From: Streptomyces sp. CB02366
Lineage (GTDB): Bacteria > Actinomycetota > Actinomycetes > Streptomycetales > Streptomycetaceae
Reading direction: 5' to 3'
NCBI RefSeq assembly: GCF_001905905.1
Contig: NZ_LIVT01000012.1
Coordinates: forward strand, 1 to 64,000
Length of the DNA: 64,000 nucleotides
Under the pieces are notes generated by a model. That model searched no databases, was not told the origin of the DNA, and saw nothing but the letters and a program-made list of their open reading frames with translations. This document shows, one piece after another, positions 61,143 through 64,000 of this stretch. Each line of letters begins with the position of its first letter. Position 1 is the stretch's first letter. The position numbers and the translations under genes were made by a program.

Positions 61143-61468
61143 AGCGTTCACCCCGTCGCGTGAGCTTTCTGGCTGACGTTCGGGTACCCCGGAACCCGCC
61201 GTTCATGGAAGGGGCCCGCGGGGAGCACGTACGTTCCCTCGAACGGCTCAGCCCCCCCGCCGAGCCGGTCGCGCAGGACCCGCCGGGCCGGAACGGTCGG
61301 CCCCGCGCTCCTTTCGCCGGCCCGGGGCGGCGGGGGGCGGGGGTCGTCCGCAGCGCGCGCCCCCGGCCTCCGGGGCCCGTCGTCGAACTGCCCTGCCGGG
61401 CGACGGCGGCTCGATGGCAGGCCCTGAGGAGACAGCCCTTAGGCTGGACCGATGCGCTCCCCGTCCGC

Positions 61469-61526
61469 CCCGAGCGGCCCCCGTACGCACGTGAGCGGAC
61501 CCGCCTCGCGCCCGAGCGGCCCCCGT
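61469..61526. repeat. 16-bp direct repeat upstream of the AraC-type gene
   Basis: CCCGAGCGGCCCCCGT occurs at 61469-61484 and 61511-61526, 42 bp apart (about four helical turns), just before the AraC-type start at 61547. AraC-type proteins bind direct repeats, so these may be its sites. The rest of the 404-base divergent gap shows only G/C-rich sequence, with a G-run cluster near 61324-61343. Confidence 0.4.
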
Positions 61527-61546
61527 GCGAACCGGCTCCGCCTGCC

Positions 61547-62320
61547 GTGACCAGCGAGACCCGGACGCTTCCCGCGCTCGCACCCGGTTCGGTGGAGACC
61601 CCGTTCGTCATCCAGGACTACGGCGAGGTCGTCTCCCACGACACGCGGTGGGACGCGCACTCCCACCCCTTCCACGAACTCCTCTGGAACGAGCGCGGCG
61701 CCTCCACCGCGGTGGTGGGCGAACGCGTCTGGATGATCACCCCCGCCCTCGGCCTCTGGATGCCCGCCGGCACGCTGCACACCGGCTCGGCGAGCGCCGG
61801 CACCCGGCTGCGGGCCAGCTTCTTCGGCTTCCGCACCACCGCGTCGATCTCCGACACCCCGGTCGCCGTCGAGATCACCCCGCTGCTGCGTCTGCTGCTG
61901 GAGAGGCTCGGGGAGCCCGCTCTCGCCGCCGCCTCGCGGGCCGCGACCGAGGCGCTGGTGCTCGATGTGCTCATCCCCTCGCCCCGCGAACTCCTCGTGC
62001 GCGTCCCCTCCTCGGCCCTGCTCCGTCCGATCGCCGACGCGGTGCGCGAGGACCCGGCCGACCAGCGGACGCTCACGGAGTGGGCCGCGGCGCTCGGCGT
62101 CAGCGCCCGTACCGTCACCCGTGCGTTCACCGCCGAGACGGGCGCCGGCTTCGCGCGGTGGGTGGCGGCGGTCCGCGCCCAGCACGCGATCGGCCTGCTG
62201 GCCGCCGGATGGGACGTGGAGAGCGTGGCCGAACAGGTCGGCTACCGCTCGGCCAGTGCGTTCGGCGCGGCCTTCCGGCGTACGACGGGACTCACCCCGG
62301 GGAGCTTCTGCCCGGAGTGA
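61547..62320 (+). CDS. AraC family transcriptional regulator
   Basis: A 257-residue regulator. N-terminal cupin domain (WDAHSHPFHELLWNERGASTAVVGERVWMITPALGLWMPAGTLH), C-terminal double helix-turn-helix (TLTEWAAALGVSARTVTRAFTAETGAGFARWVAAVRAQHAIGLLAAGWDVESVAEQVGYRSASAFGAAFRRTTGLTPG). The GTG at 61547 is followed directly by the fold, but has no clear ribosome-binding site, and the frame is open to 61160. Its place beside the siderophore-uptake operon suggests, without proof, a link to iron acquisition. Confidence 0.83.
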   Translation: MTSETRTLPALAPGSVETPFVIQDYGEVVSHDTRWDAHSHPFHELLWNERGASTAVVGERVWMITPALGLWMPAGTLHTGSASAGTRLRASFFGFRTTASISDTPVAVEITPLLRLLLERLGEPALAAASRAATEALVLDVLIPSPRELLVRVPSSALLRPIADAVREDPADQRTLTEWAAALGVSARTVTRAFTAETGAGFARWVAAVRAQHAIGLLAAGWDVESVAEQVGYRSASAFGAAFRRTTGLTPGSFCPE

Positions 62321-62459
62321 GCCGGGCGGCGGGTCCGGATCGGGACGCGGTCACCGGGGGGCGCCGCACCGGAGCGACGCCGCCCAGGGGGCGGTGGGGC
62401 GGCGCCCGCATGGGCGCACCCGTGGATGTCCGTTCCGCTACACGGGGTGTCCGTAACGC

Positions 62460-62513
62460 TTGATTGCGACAAGCGTGCCCCTCTCATAAAGTTCCAAGGC
62501 AAGCCTTACCTAA
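62460..62513 (+). promoter_or_regulatory. iron-regulated promoter with DmdR/IdeR box
   Basis: CAAGGCAAGCCTTACCTAA (62495-62513) read on the other strand is TTAGGTAAGGCTTGCCTTG, matching most of the DmdR1/IdeR consensus TTAGGTTAGGCTCACCTAA. TTGATT (62460-62465) and an A/T-rich -10 region near 62484-62490 precede it, so iron-loaded DmdR would sit over the transcription start of the uptake operon. Confidence 0.7.
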
Positions 62514-62615
62514 GTCGTTCATGCAGTCGTCGTCCAGTGCGTCACGCCGGGTACTCCCCGCCCCCGACGTGCGGGCCGTGGCGCCCCCGACATCCGGAAA
62601 GCCGGGTACACACCC

Positions 62616-63650
62616 ATGTCTTCACACCGCCTCCCCCTGCTCATCGTGGCGGCCGCCCTCGTCGGCGTCTCCGCCTGCGGCGGCACCTCCGACGCCGGGA
62701 CCAAGGGCGAGAGCCGCTCCGACGGCGCCTTCCCCCTGACCGTCGAGCACGCCCTGGGCACGACCACCATCCCGGCCAAGCCGAAGCGCGTTGCGACCGT
62801 CAACTGGGCCAACCACGAAGTGCCGCTCGCGCTCGGCGTCGTACCCGTGGGCATGGCGGCGGCCGACTTCGGCGACGACAACGACGACGGCGTGCTGCCC
62901 TGGGTCGAGAAGAGGCTCGACGAGCTGAAGGCCAAGACGCCGGTGCTCTTCGACGAGACGGACGGCATCGACTTCGAGGCCGTCGCCGACACGAAGCCGG
63001 ACGTCATCCTGGCCGCGTACTCGGGTCTGACCAAGAAGGACTACGAGACCCTCAGCGAGATCGCCCCCGTGGTCGCCTACCCGGACGCCGCCTGGGCGAC
63101 GCCGTGGCGCGAGATCGTCCGGACGAACAGCAAGGCGATCGGGCTGGCCGACGAGGGCGAGAAGCTGATCAAGAAGCTCGACGGGGACATAGCCGAGACC
63201 GCCGCCAAGTACCCGCAGCTCAAGGGCAAGTCGGCGATGTTCATGACGCACGTGGACCCGAACGACGTCAGCCAGGTCGGTTTCTACACCGCCCACGACA
63301 CCCGTACGCAGTTCTTCCAGGACCTCGGCATGAAGATCCCCGGCTCCGTGGCGAAGGCGTCCGAAGGCACCGACAAGTTCGCCCTCACCAAGAGCGCCGA
63401 GCAGATCGACGCGTTCGACGACGTCGACATCATCACCGGGTACGGGGACGAGACCGGTGAACTGCTGAAGACGATCACCGAGGACCCGCTGCTCTCGAAG
63501 ATCCCCGCCGTCGAGCGCGGCTCCACCTACTTCCTGCCCGGCAGCAGCAGCCCGCTGGCCACCGCCGCCAACCCGACGCCGCTGTCCATCGGTTACGTGC
63601 TGGACGACTACGCCGCCGCCCTCGCCGAGGCCGCGGACAAGGTCAAGTGA
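62616..63650 (+). CDS. iron-siderophore ABC transporter substrate-binding lipoprotein
   Basis: A 344-residue FecB/FhuD-type binding protein. The lipoprotein signal ([16 protein letters not shown]) places the acylated Cys at residue 21. The mature protein has the family's [22 protein letters not shown] start and [21 protein letters not shown] and [22 protein letters not shown] in the linker region. It delivers ferric siderophore to the permease encoded next. Iron repression is expected from the box upstream. Confidence 0.92.
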   Translation: MSSHRLPLLIVAAALVGVSACGGTSDAGTKGESRSDGAFPLTVEHALGTTTIPAKPKRVATVNWANHEVPLALGVVPVGMAAADFGDDNDDGVLPWVEKRLDELKAKTPVLFDETDGIDFEAVADTKPDVILAAYSGLTKKDYETLSEIAPVVAYPDAAWATPWREIVRTNSKAIGLADEGEKLIKKLDGDIAETAAKYPQLKGKSAMFMTHVDPNDVSQVGFYTAHDTRTQFFQDLGMKIPGSVAKASEGTDKFALTKSAEQIDAFDDVDIITGYGDETGELLKTITEDPLLSKIPAVERGSTYFLPGSSSPLATAANPTPLSIGYVLDDYAAALAEAADKVK

Positions 63651-64000
63651 CCACGCCCGACACCCGTACCCCGCCGGACGCCGTGACCAGGCGTCCGGCG
63701 GGCGTGCGCCTGCTCTGGGTCCTGCTCTCCGTGCTCGCCCTGGCCGCCGTCATGGTGGCCTCCGTCGCCCTCGGCTCCCGCGACGTACCGTGGTCCGACG
63801 TCGTCGCGGCCTTCGGCGGAGCCGACGACACCCTGGGCCGGGCGGCGGCGACCAAGCGCATCCCCCGTACGGTCCTCGCCGTCGTCCTCGGAGCGGCGCT
63901 CGGCCTCGCCGGCGGGGTGATGCAGGGCGTCACCCGCAACCCGCTGGCCGACCCGGGCATCCTCGGCGTCAACATGGGGGCCTCCCTCGCCGTCGTCACG
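63647..64000 (+). CDS. FecCD-type siderophore permease (partial, runs off the window)
   Basis: The GTG at 63647 overlaps the TGA of the binding-protein gene (GTGA), showing translational coupling. At least 118 residues are visible: a charged N terminus, a membrane helix ([21 protein letters not shown]), [42 protein letters not shown], which is the FecCD signature. The 3' end is beyond the window; a second permease and an ATPase gene may follow. Confidence 0.9.
   Translation, partial: MTTPDTRTPPDAVTRRPAGVRLLWVLLSVLALAAVMVASVALGSRDVPWSDVVAAFGGADDTLGRAAATKRIPRTVLAVVLGAALGLAGGVMQGVTRNPLADPGILGVNMGASLAVVT

Noticed and set aside
61324-61343. G-quadruplex-like G-run cluster
   Set aside because: Only three clear G tracts are present, and G runs are common by chance at this base composition.
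62464-62739. Plus-strand frame starting ahead of the siderophore-binding protein gene
   Set aside because: It overlaps the lipoprotein gene in another frame, lacks a ribosome-binding site and has no coding bias beyond background.

Overview
The window is about 72% G+C or higher by eye, codon third positions are almost all G or C, starts are often GTG, and the gene families (WhiB, Scr1-type HTH regulators with anti-sigma-like ATPases, DmdR-type iron box, RheA/Hsp18, TerD, F420-dependent enzymes) are those of a Streptomyces chromosome. No rRNA, tRNA, CRISPR array, integrase or transposase is visible. Most of the window is ordinary chromosomal content, with many short units controlled by local regulators.

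Layout. 0.1-13 kb: a DUF6986/aldolase-like enzyme, a LacI repressor divergent from a ROK sugar kinase around one perfect palindrome, a P-loop kinase/Nudix fusion, a metallo-beta-lactamase-fold hydrolase, an M20 peptidase, a geranylgeranyl-reductase-like flavoprotein, an F420-type nitroreductase divergent from a TetR regulator with two operators, and an MFS exporter divergent from a ROK repressor. 13-25 kb: anti-sigma-like ATPase, Cds1-like PLP enzyme, SDR/DUF2867-like and SRPBCC proteins, a DeoR regulator, a very large membrane alpha/beta-hydrolase, a beta-helix/AAA+ fusion, and two membrane or Pro/Gln-rich proteins.

25.9-28.1 kb (minus strand) is the stand-out locus. A strong promoter (TTGACA-18-TACATT) drives a 51-residue peptide whose C terminus is a 9-residue tandem repeat ([N/S]GCISA[A/T]PK, three copies, ending in GCIS). 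After it come a strong hairpin, a PaaK-like adenylate-forming enzyme and a small protein resembling the DUF1399 (GRDP) family. It looks like a minimal ribosomal-peptide (RiPP) cassette that I cannot match to a known class.

28.4-33.5 kb: a two-component system preceded by a possibly frameshifted membrane protein, then a beta-carbonic anhydrase and SulP transporter pair with OmpR-type direct repeats upstream. A second carbonic anhydrase/SulP pair lies inverted at 49.9-52.1 kb. 33.7-47.8 kb: a two-domain TerD protein, HpnB-like glycosyltransferase, Asp/Glu racemase, apolipoprotein N-acyltransferase, Nudix, secreted neutral ceramidase, 5'-nucleotidase, ProP-like transporter, alpha/beta-hydrolase and a DUF574 methyltransferase. 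47.8-49.7 kb: rheA/hsp18 with the classic operator, and DUF2267. 52-64 kb: a methyltransferase, ABC exporter with an operator inside its promoter spacer, RNase H with a zinc-ribbon-like tail, a partner-switching group (two ATPases, Scr1-type HTH, SpoIIE-type phosphatase, WhiB), an AraC regulator, and the start of an iron-siderophore uptake operon under an iron box, cut by the window end.
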